Source: Sulfurimonas sp.
Lineage (GTDB): Bacteria; Campylobacterota; Campylobacteria; Campylobacterales; Sulfurimonadaceae
NCBI GenBank assembly: GCA_030646745.1
Contig: JAUSKV010000078.1
Location: 1 to 5,357, forward strand
Direction: 5' to 3'
DNA: 5,357 nucleotides
Below the pieces are notes generated by a model, which saw only the letters and a program-made list of their open reading frames with translations, did no database searches and had not been told where the DNA came from. A program made the translations under genes and the position numbers. How positions within the stretch are numbered: position 1 is the stretch's first letter; each line of letters opens with the position of its first letter. This document shows positions 1-4,603 of this stretch, in pieces.

Positions 1-1
1 C

Positions 2-244
2 AGGGAGAGTGTCTCTTCCGAAATTGTAAATACGGTAGTAGGAAATGCTTTGACAAACCCGCTAGACGGTACAATGCTGACAATAACACCGCCTATTTTA
101 ATATATGAAGCAAAATCTCTTTTTAAACATAAAAGCTCTAGAATTGCGGCCGCAATTGTAACCACAGAGTTCGGGGACATGCTTTTAACTGTTATCGGTC
201 CAAAAGAATCTTTTGCCGATGCATTAAACTTCAAGGAACTATAG
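2..244 (+). CDS. cheX: CheX-type chemotaxis phosphatase, C-terminal half (5' partial)
   Basis: The reading frame is open from the left edge to TAG at 242-244, giving 80 visible residues; the start lies outside the window. CheX/CheC/FliY-family proteins dephosphorylate CheY-P-like regulators in the cytoplasm using a helix with the signature [DS]-x3-E-x2-N followed about 20 residues later by Pro. Here Ser3-x3-Glu7-x2-Asn10 is visible (Glu codon 20-22, Asn codon 29-31), then a GNAL segment and a Pro-Pro pair at visible residues 30-31. The rest alternates hydrophobic strands (ILIYEAK, IAAAIVTTEFG, MLLTVIG), as in the CheX fold. CheX proteins are usually about 150-160 residues, so roughly half is missing. 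The stop is one base before the response-regulator ATG, so the two are probably translationally coupled. An internal TTG at 50 is not a credible start, because it would remove the catalytic Glu and Asn. A CheC-like protein is the main alternative; the single visible ExxN motif favours CheX. Confidence 0.8.
   Translation, partial: RESVSSEIVNTVVGNALTNPLDGTMLTITPPILIYEAKSLFKHKSSRIAAAIVTTEFGDMLLTVIGPKESFADALNFKEL
233..238 (+). promoter_or_regulatory. Shine-Dalgarno site for the response regulator, inside cheX
   Basis: AAGGAA lies 7 bases before the ATG at 246 and within the last codons of the upstream frame. It supports that ATG as the start and fits coupled translation of the pair. Confidence 0.7.
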
Positions 245-245
245 A

Positions 246-662
246 ATGCTAAATGTTTTAATTGTTGATGATTCTCTAATCATTAGAAAGAATGTTAAAA
301 AATATATTACCTCTCTTGGACACAATGTTGTCGGTGAGGCTCAAAACGGTGCACAGGCAATAGAAGCTTGCAAAAAACTCAAGCCAGACCTTATTACCAT
401 GGATATAACGATGCCAGACATGGATGGCATAACGGCTGTAAAAAATATAAGAGTGTTTGACAAAAATGTAAATGTTATTATGGTAACTTCACATGGGCAG
501 GAGGAAATGATTGTCTCTTCACTTAAAGCCGGCGCAAAAGGGTATATCTTAAAGCCTGTAAGTGAAGAAAAACTTGCTAAATCCATTGGAACTATATTTA
601 AAGAGTACAATAAAGAGGTAGGTGATTCTGATGATGATCTTATGGATGATTTGGATGACTAA
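246..662 (+). CDS. CheY-like single-domain response regulator with acidic C-terminal tail
   Basis: The product is 138 residues: one receiver domain (about 1-122) and no output domain. The conserved receiver residues are all present: the metal-binding acidic pair Asp8-Asp9, phospho-acceptor Asp53 (in TMDITMPDMDG), Thr81 (VTS) and Lys103 (LKP), with an aromatic switch residue, Tyr100. It should therefore be phosphorylated by a CheA-type kinase and act by protein binding, as CheY does. The last 12 residues, DSDDDLMDDLDD, are strongly acidic and lie beyond the normal end of a CheY fold (about 120-125 residues). Their role is unknown. The start ATG has a good Shine-Dalgarno and sits one base after the CheX stop, so CheX is probably the phosphatase for this regulator (inference). 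Whether it is the flagellar-motor CheY or a second receiver cannot be told from this window. The stop codon merges into a hairpin terminator. Confidence 0.93.
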   Translation: MLNVLIVDDSLIIRKNVKKYITSLGHNVVGEAQNGAQAIEACKKLKPDLITMDITMPDMDGITAVKNIRVFDKNVNVIMVTSHGQEEMIVSSLKAGAKGYILKPVSEEKLAKSIGTIFKEYNKEVGDSDDDLMDDLDD

Positions 663-685
663 TAGAGCTGGTAAAGCTCTATTTT
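661..685 (+). terminator. Rho-independent terminator after the response regulator
   Basis: A perfect 9-bp stem (AATAGAGCT at 661-669 with AGCTCTATT at 675-683) encloses a 5-base loop and runs into TTTT at 682-685. It begins inside the stop codon. The gene on the right is convergent, so a terminator is expected here. The U tract is short and partly inside the stem. Confidence 0.65.
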
Positions 686-698
686 AGGCTTAAAATAG
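679..698. terminator. Second hairpin between convergent genes, overlapping the first
   Basis: CTATTTTA (679-686) pairs perfectly with TAAAATAG (691-698) around the loop GGCT. It shares bases 679-683 with the preceding stem, so the two cannot form at once. It could serve as the terminator for the minus-strand rsuA transcript, but it has no clear T tract on that strand. Confidence 0.35.
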
Positions 699-714
699 CG
701 TAAGGTCGTACATT

Positions 715-1410
715 TTAATCCATAGGATAATTGATAATTCTGTACTCAGATGGGTGCAAATCTTCAATGCTGAAGGTTCCAAAATTGAGACGGTGAAGCT
801 TCAAAACTTTGTTTCCAACGGCTCCAAACATCCTTTTTACCTGATGGTACCTTCCTTCACAAATTTCAAGTCTTATGAGTGTTGGATTTATAATCTCCAT
901 CTTGGCAGGCAGAAGCGGTTTTTTCTCCCCGTTTAACATGAGTGTGCCGCTTAAAAATATCTCTGCTTCATCTCCTCTGAGTGGTTGCGCTAGCGTAGCC
1001 TCATAGATTTTAGAAATTTCACTCTTTGGACTTGTAAGCTTGTGATTTAGCGCACCGTCATCCGTAAGCAAAATAGCACCTGTAGTGTCCATGTCAAGCC
1101 TGCCGATTGTAGAAATTTTTGAGTTTCTCCTCTGCCATCTCTCCGGTAGAAGCGAGTAAATAAGCACTCCGGCATCCTCATGTGAACATATTACACCACT
1201 GGGTTTATTCATAAGAATCACTAAAGATTCTGAATCAAGTGGTTCATCTTCGACTGTAATATCGTTGTGATATGCCTTTTTTGTCGCATCATAAACTCGA
1301 ACACCGTCAATAGAAACTCTAAATTTATTTAAAAACTTCTTTGATTCGCTTCTTGTGCAATACCCTAGGCTTGAAAGGTGGGCATCTACTCTTTTATAAC
1401 TGTTTTGCAT
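715..1410 (-). CDS. rsuA: 16S rRNA pseudouridine synthase, RsuA family
   Basis: RsuA-type enzymes isomerise one uridine (U516 in E. coli numbering) of 16S rRNA to pseudouridine during small-subunit assembly. From the ATG at 1410 the product is 231 residues, the usual RsuA size. Counting from an in-frame GTG three codons upstream (1417-1419), the order is: S4-like RNA-binding region about 10-55 (KRVDAHLSSLGYCTRSESKK onward); MNKPSGVICS 70-79; catalytic motif GRLDMDTTG 106-114, with Asp109 aligning to E. coli RsuA Asp102; LTDDG 118-122; and EGRYHQVKRMFGAVGN 188-203, nearly identical to E. coli RsuA. I prefer the ATG because the likely -10 at 1432-1437 would leave almost no leader for the GTG; neither start has a strong Shine-Dalgarno. 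The gene is convergent with the response regulator and divergent from leuC, so it is probably monocistronic. RluB/E/F-type enzymes are relatives, but the C-terminal motif favours RsuA. Confidence 0.9.
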   Translation of the reverse strand: MQNSYKRVDAHLSSLGYCTRSESKKFLNKFRVSIDGVRVYDATKKAYHNDITVEDEPLDSESLVILMNKPSGVICSHEDAGVLIYSLLPERWQRRNSKISTIGRLDMDTTGAILLTDDGALNHKLTSPKSEISKIYEATLAQPLRGDEAEIFLSGTLMLNGEKKPLLPAKMEIINPTLIRLEICEGRYHQVKRMFGAVGNKVLKLHRLNFGTFSIEDLHPSEYRIINYPMD

Positions 1411-1431
1411 ATCTGTCACTTTTTTTGAAAA

Positions 1432-1440
1432 ATAGTATCA
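1432..1440 (-). promoter_or_regulatory. Extended -10 promoter for rsuA
   Basis: On the minus strand this reads TGATACTAT, an extended -10 of TGnTAnnAT type. Transcription would start near 1425, about 15 bases before the preferred ATG. No convincing -35 is seen. Confidence 0.45.
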
Positions 1441-1502
1441 TTTTATTGGTTAAGTCTAGGCAAGTGGAATCTTTTAAAATTATTTAACTCTCAACTCGAG
1501 AA

Positions 1503-1511
1503 TGGTATAAT
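1503..1511 (+). promoter_or_regulatory. Extended -10 promoter for leuC
   Basis: TGGTATAAT is a perfect extended -10 (TGn then TATAAT at 1506-1511). A weak -35-like TTTAAC lies at 1483-1488 with a 17-base spacer. Transcription would start near 1518, giving a leader of about 30 bases to the ATG at 1547. It excludes the in-frame TTG at 1511 as a start, since that codon overlaps the -10. Confidence 0.75.
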
Positions 1512-1532
1512 TGCAAAATTATTTTAACTATC

Positions 1533-1536
1533 AAGG
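1533..1536 (+). promoter_or_regulatory. Shine-Dalgarno site for leuC
   Basis: AAGG lies 10 bases before the ATG at 1547. It is modest, but it supports this start over the upstream TTG. Confidence 0.5.
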
Positions 1537-1546
1537 CTTACTCACC

Positions 1547-2806
1547 ATGGGACAAACTATAACAGAAAAAATATTTTCCGAGCATGTCGGGAAAAAAGTG
1601 TATGCCGGTGAAATTATCCGCTCACATATTGACATGGTTATCGGAAATGATATTACGACACCTATCTCTATTTATGCGTTTGAAGAGAGCGGTGCCACTG
1701 CACTTGCAAATCCGGATGGTTTTTCTATCGTGCTTGACCATTTTATCCCGGCAAAAGATATAGCTTCCGCAAATCAAGCAAGAATCAGCCGTGATTTTGC
1801 TAAGAAGTATAGTCTCAAAAACTTTTTTGATGAGAAAGATATGGGAATTGAGCATGCGCTTTTGCCGGAAAAAGGTCTTGTTGTCCCGGGGGATGTAATT
1901 ATCGGTGCGGACAGCCACACATGTACGCATGGAGCATTGGGTGCATTTTCTACGGGAATGGGTTCTACCGACTTGGCATTTGCGATGGTAACGGGCGGAA
2001 ATTGGTTTAAAGTTCCTGAATCAATCAAGGTTAATTTGAGCGGAAAACCGGGTAAATATACAACGGGAAAAGATATCATTTTAGAGATTATCCGCATGAT
2101 TGGCGTTGATGGAGCCTTGTATAAAACTTTAGAGTTCACCGGAAGCACGATAGAATATTTAACTATGGATGATAGATTTTCAATGTGTAATATGGCGATA
2201 GAAGCAGGTGCAAAGAGTGGAATTGTTGCTTACGATGAAACTACAAAAGAGTTTTTGAGTGATAAAAATTTGGCAAGAGAGCCAAAAATCCACTACTCTG
2301 ACGCAGATGCAAAATATGAGACGGTGCTTGAAATTGATGTGGCGAAACTTGACCCTGTTATTGCCTATCCATTCTTGCCGTCCAACGGACATAGTGTAGT
2401 TCAAGCTCAAATCGACCATATAAAAATAGATCAGGCGTTTATCGGAAGCTGTACAAACGGAAGATTGAGCGATTTGAAAGTTGCCGCGGAGATTCTTAAA
2501 GGCAAAAGAGTACATCAGGATGTTCGCTTAATCGTAACTCCAGGCACACAGATGATTCTTAGAGAGGCAAACAAGCTTGGCTACATCGACATTATCGTGG
2601 ATGCAGGCGGAGTGGTAAGTAATCCCACATGCGGAGCCTGTCTCGGGGGATATATGGGAATCTTAGGAGATAACGAAGTGGCAGTCTCTACTACAAACCG
2701 TAACTTTGTAGGTCGTATGGGGAGCAGAAGCTCTAAAGTTTATTTGGCAAATTCGGCTGTTGCGGCTATCTCTGCAATAACCGGTTATATTACAGACCCT
2801 AGATAA
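1547..2806 (+). CDS. leuC: 3-isopropylmalate dehydratase large subunit
   Basis: The product is 419 residues and matches the shorter LeuC/HacA-like branch of the aconitase family (about 420 residues, against about 465 for E. coli LeuC). With the LeuD small subunit it interconverts 2- and 3-isopropylmalate in leucine synthesis, in the cytoplasm. The three cysteines that bind the [4Fe-4S] cluster are present: Cys302 in GSCTNGR, and Cys362 and Cys365 in PTCGACLGG. Other family blocks are GADSHTCTHGALGAFSTGMGS (120-140), DDRFSMCNMAIEAGAKSG (208-225) and TTNRNFVGRMGS (382-393). The start is the ATG giving MGQTITEKIF, typical of this branch; an upstream in-frame TTG at 1511 falls in the -10 box. No leuD, leuA or leuB adjoins it, so the partner must lie elsewhere. 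Homoaconitase or another hydro-lyase of the same branch is possible from sequence alone, but leucine synthesis is the likeliest role. Confidence 0.92.
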   Translation: MGQTITEKIFSEHVGKKVYAGEIIRSHIDMVIGNDITTPISIYAFEESGATALANPDGFSIVLDHFIPAKDIASANQARISRDFAKKYSLKNFFDEKDMGIEHALLPEKGLVVPGDVIIGADSHTCTHGALGAFSTGMGSTDLAFAMVTGGNWFKVPESIKVNLSGKPGKYTTGKDIILEIIRMIGVDGALYKTLEFTGSTIEYLTMDDRFSMCNMAIEAGAKSGIVAYDETTKEFLSDKNLAREPKIHYSDADAKYETVLEIDVAKLDPVIAYPFLPSNGHSVVQAQIDHIKIDQAFIGSCTNGRLSDLKVAAEILKGKRVHQDVRLIVTPGTQMILREANKLGYIDIIVDAGGVVSNPTCGACLGGYMGILGDNEVAVSTTNRNFVGRMGSRSSKVYLANSAVAAISAITGYITDPR

Positions 2807-2814
2807 TTAGTTAA

Positions 2815-2834
2815 TAATAATTAGCTAATTATTA
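2815..2834. repeat. 20-bp perfect AT-rich palindrome after leuC
   Basis: TAATAATTAG followed by its exact reverse complement, centred on AGCT at 2823-2826. It overlaps the terminator stem that begins at 2822. It may simply be alternative pairing of the terminator, or a site for a dimeric DNA-binding protein upstream of ompA. Confidence 0.5.
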
Positions 2835-2843
2835 GCTATTTTT
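2822..2843 (+). terminator. Rho-independent terminator of leuC
   Basis: TAGCTAA (2822-2828) pairs with TTAGCTA (2832-2838) around a 3-base loop, followed directly by TTTTT (2839-2843). The stem is A+T-rich, hence weak, but the geometry and the position 15 bases after the leuC stop fit. Confidence 0.55.
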
Positions 2844-2851
2844 GCTAAAAT
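2839..2851 (+). promoter_or_regulatory. Promoter of the ompA-family gene
   Basis: TTTTT-GC-TAAAAT: an extended -10 (TGC then TAAAAT at 2846-2851) preceded by a T run, resembling the sigma-70 promoter form reported for Campylobacter and Helicobacter. Transcription would start near 2858, with a leader of about 23 bases that includes the Shine-Dalgarno. The T run is shared with the leuC terminator. Confidence 0.6.
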
Positions 2852-2870
2852 TCCGAAAATATTTTAGATA

Positions 2871-2876
2871 AAGGAA
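2871..2876 (+). promoter_or_regulatory. Strong Shine-Dalgarno for the ompA-family gene
   Basis: AAGGAA lies 4 bases before the ATG at 2881. It is one of the two best ribosome sites in the window, as expected for an abundant outer-membrane protein. Confidence 0.75.
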
Positions 2877-2880
2877 CAAA

Positions 2881-3843
2881 ATGAAAAAATCAATCGTTTT
2901 ATCAGCAGTTTTACTTGCTACTTTGGCTATGGCATCTACACACGACTTCGAGATTAGTCCTGTTTCAGGATATAATTTTTCTGAGGGGAACACAAATATA
3001 GAAAACCACGCAGTGTATGGCGCAGAGGTTCAATATAATGGTTTCAATTCTGTAATTAAACCTGAGCTTTTAGTACTTCAATCGAATGCAGCGAGTGAGA
3101 AGTTAGTTCCAAGTGTTACAAACAATGAGATATACCGCACAGCCTTAAACGGAGTGTATGAGTATAATAAAATAGGCATGTTTATTCCATCGGCAAAAGC
3201 CGGTGTTGGTTATGAGACTATGAGTAAGCACTACTCTGAGAATAAAGACGGTATCTTTTTTGATGCCGGTGCTAGCACAAAAGTTTCATTAACTGAAGCA
3301 GTAGCTTTAAAACTTGAAGCTATTTATATGGCAAAACCAAATCATACAAGATGGGATAGTGATACAGCTGTATTAGCTGGTGTTACTATTGCACTAGGCG
3401 CTCAAGAAAAAGCTAAGCCGGTTGCAGCAACACCTGCTCCGGTAGTTGTAAAAGCTCCTGCACCTGCTCCGGTTGTCAAAAAAGTAGTAGAAGTAAAAGC
3501 TGAAAAAGTAAATTTACACATTAATTTTGAAACTAACTCTGCTGTAGTAGCAAAAGAGTCAATTCCTCGTGTAGAGAAGTTTTCAACTTTCTTGAAAAAT
3601 GCACCAGAGTATAAAGCAGAAATCATAGGGCATACAGACAGCACTGCTTCAGATGCTCACAATGATACACTCTCTACTAACCGTGCAACTGCCGTAAAAG
3701 ATATGATTATCAAAAACGGTGTTGCAGCTGATAGAGTTAGAGCAGTAGGCAAGGGTGAAAAAGAGCCTGTTGCTTCAAACAAAACTAAAGATGGTCGTGC
3801 AGCAAATAGAAGAATTGAAGCACAACTTATAGAGACTAAATAA
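2881..3843 (+). CDS. OmpA-family outer-membrane protein with peptidoglycan-binding domain
   Basis: The product is 320 residues and should tie the outer membrane to the cell wall. Domains in order: a Sec signal peptide (1 to about 19: MKKS, hydrophobic core, cleavage probably after AMA or AMAS); a region of alternating amphipathic strands (about 21-172) likely to form a small beta-barrel; an Ala/Pro/Val/Lys linker (about 173-207) with a repeated PAPVV unit; and an OmpA C-terminal domain (about 208-320). The domain shows NLHINFETNSA (211-221), GHTD (250-253), LSTNRATAV (264-272) and GRAANRR (305-311). Asp253 and Arg268 are 15 residues apart, the spacing of the diaminopimelate-binding Asp271/Arg286 pair of Acinetobacter OmpA. 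I see no Cys for a lipobox, so it is not a lipoprotein such as Pal. It has its own promoter, and mobA follows after 7 bases. Which barrel subfamily it belongs to, and whether it forms a pore, cannot be judged here. Confidence 0.9.
   Translation: MKKSIVLSAVLLATLAMASTHDFEISPVSGYNFSEGNTNIENHAVYGAEVQYNGFNSVIKPELLVLQSNAASEKLVPSVTNNEIYRTALNGVYEYNKIGMFIPSAKAGVGYETMSKHYSENKDGIFFDAGASTKVSLTEAVALKLEAIYMAKPNHTRWDSDTAVLAGVTIALGAQEKAKPVAATPAPVVVKAPAPAPVVKKVVEVKAEKVNLHINFETNSAVVAKESIPRVEKFSTFLKNAPEYKAEIIGHTDSTASDAHNDTLSTNRATAVKDMIIKNGVAADRVRAVGKGEKEPVASNKTKDGRAANRRIEAQLIETK
3431..3473 (+). repeat. 13-bp direct repeat in the Ala/Pro linker of the OmpA-family gene
   Basis: CACCTGCTCCGGT occurs at 3431-3443 and again at 3461-3473, exactly 30 bases (10 codons) apart and in frame. 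Each copy encodes part of a PAPVV unit. It looks like a linker grown by tandem duplication, and it could vary in copy number between strains. Confidence 0.7.
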
Positions 3844-3850
3844 AACTTAA

Positions 3851-4429
3851 ATGATAGAAACTCCTTGCGTCATCTTTGCAGGTGGCAAAAGTAGCAGAAT
3901 GGGGGAAGATAAATCTCTTCTTCCGTTTGGTGACTTCAAAACCCTCACACAGTTCCAACTCTCTCGTCTTAGTAAGATTTTCAAAACGGTCTATATTTCA
4001 TGCAAAAGCAAAGATAAATTCACCTTTGATGCAAACTTTATTGAAGATGTTTTAGCTGACTCGGTATTTGCTCCAACCGCAGGATTTGTTGCAGTTTTTA
4101 AAGAGTTGCAAGATGAGAGTTTTTTCGCACTGAGTGTGGATGCTCCTTTTATAAGCGAGGAGATAATCGTTAAACTTCTGGAAGAGGATGCTAAAAATAT
4201 GAATGTTGATGCCACAATTGCAACTTCATCGTATGGAATAGAACCCATGTGTGGAATCTACCACCGCTCGCTAGAGAGTGGATTTGTTAGCATGCTAGAG
4301 ACAAATAACCATAAACTTGGATTTTTACTAAAAAAAGCAAATACAATATTTGTCCCTTTTGAAGATGCACAGCCATTTTTGAATTTAAACAGTCCTGATG
4401 ACTATAAAGAGGCATTAAAGCTTATTTAA
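3851..4429 (+). CDS. mobA: Molybdenum cofactor guanylyltransferase
   Basis: MobA joins GMP from GTP to molybdopterin cofactor in the cytoplasm, making the bis-MGD form used by enzymes such as periplasmic nitrate reductase and formate dehydrogenase. The product is 192 residues, the normal size. The nucleotide-binding signature is clear: [17 protein letters not shown] (10-26), with Lys21 of the DKSLLPF block. Asp97 in ALSVDAPF (93-100) matches the Mg2+-binding Asp (Asp101 in E. coli), and [10 protein letters not shown] (131-140) and LNLNSPDDY (177-185) match later family blocks. The ATG is 7 bases after the stop of the OmpA-family gene. No Shine-Dalgarno is visible and no terminator lies between, so it is probably co-transcribed and translated by coupling or reinitiation. 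Other small nucleotidyltransferases (MocA, IspD types) share the N-terminal motif, but the combination fits MobA best. Confidence 0.88.
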   Translation: MIETPCVIFAGGKSSRMGEDKSLLPFGDFKTLTQFQLSRLSKIFKTVYISCKSKDKFTFDANFIEDVLADSVFAPTAGFVAVFKELQDESFFALSVDAPFISEEIIVKLLEEDAKNMNVDATIATSSYGIEPMCGIYHRSLESGFVSMLETNNHKLGFLLKKANTIFVPFEDAQPFLNLNSPDDYKEALKLI

Positions 4430-4442
4430 AAAATTAAAATAG

Positions 4443-4448
4443 TACAAT
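4443..4448 (+). promoter_or_regulatory. Possible -10 box for tRNA-Ala
   Basis: TACAAT lies 18 bases before the tRNA 5' end in an A+T-rich stretch. There is no extended TG and no convincing -35. Read-through from mobA is an alternative, since no terminator is seen between them. Confidence 0.4.
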
Positions 4449-4466
4449 CATGTCACCAATTATTTT

Positions 4467-4542
4467 GGGGCATTAGCTCAGCTGGGAGAGCGCTTCGCTG
4501 GCAGTGAAGAGGTAAGCGGTTCAAGTCCGCTATGCTCCACCA
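4467..4542 (+). tRNA. tRNA-Ala (anticodon GGC)
   Basis: A 76-base cloverleaf can be drawn by hand. The acceptor stem is GGGGCAT with ATGCTCC (one G-U pair). The D arm is GCTC/GAGC. The anticodon stem CTTCG/TGAAG (one G-U pair) holds the loop CTGGCAG, in which GGC occupies positions 34-36. The variable loop is AGGTA, and the T arm is AGCGG-TTCAAGT-CCGCT. The discriminator is A and the CCA end is encoded. Anticodon GGC reads Ala codons GCC and GCU. The G3-U70 pair in the acceptor stem is the classic identity mark for alanyl-tRNA synthetase. Confidence 0.97.
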
Positions 4543-4546
4543 TAAT

Positions 4547-4567
4547 AGAGGGCTTTTAAGCCTCTTT
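4547..4567 (+). terminator. Weak hairpin terminator after tRNA-Ala
   Basis: AGAGG (4547-4551) pairs with CCTCT (4561-4565), with further C-G and T-A pairs possible past a bulged G, then a short T run. It may also end the convergent minus-strand acyltransferase transcript, as the hairpin is symmetrical. Confidence 0.45.
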
Positions 4568-4603
4568 CAAACTCTTAAACTTTAAAGTGTCACCATTGTG
4601 CCC

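Noticed and set aside
754..936. Short plus-strand frame opposite rsuA
   Set aside because: It covers the conserved C-terminal codons of the pseudouridine synthase on the other strand and has no features of its own.
1417..1419. GTG start for the pseudouridine synthase
   Set aside because: The likely promoter leaves too short a leader, and no ribosome site precedes it. It is kept only as an alternative adding three residues.
1511..1546. In-frame TTG start that would extend LeuC by 12 residues
   Set aside because: The codon overlaps the -10 box TATAAT, and the shorter product begins exactly where LeuC homologues of this type begin.
1622..2515. Minus-strand open frames opposite leuC
   Set aside because: They have no recognisable domains or ribosome sites and lie opposite a clearly conserved gene. 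They are antisense shadows.
2842..2870. TTGCTA and TAGATA with a 17-base spacer as promoter of the ompA-family gene
   Set aside because: Transcription would start after the Shine-Dalgarno, almost at the ATG, which would waste a strong ribosome site. The TAAAAT box just upstream fits better.
4579..4588. ACTTTAAAGT palindrome between tRNA-Ala and the acyltransferase gene
   Set aside because: It is a 10-base A+T-rich palindrome with no T tract or partner site, too short to call an operator.
4451..4595. TGTCACCA at 4451-4458 and 4588-4595, flanking tRNA-Ala, as attachment or target-site repeats
   Set aside because: Eight bases is within chance for this span. The repeats do not include the tRNA 3' end, and nothing mobile lies between them.
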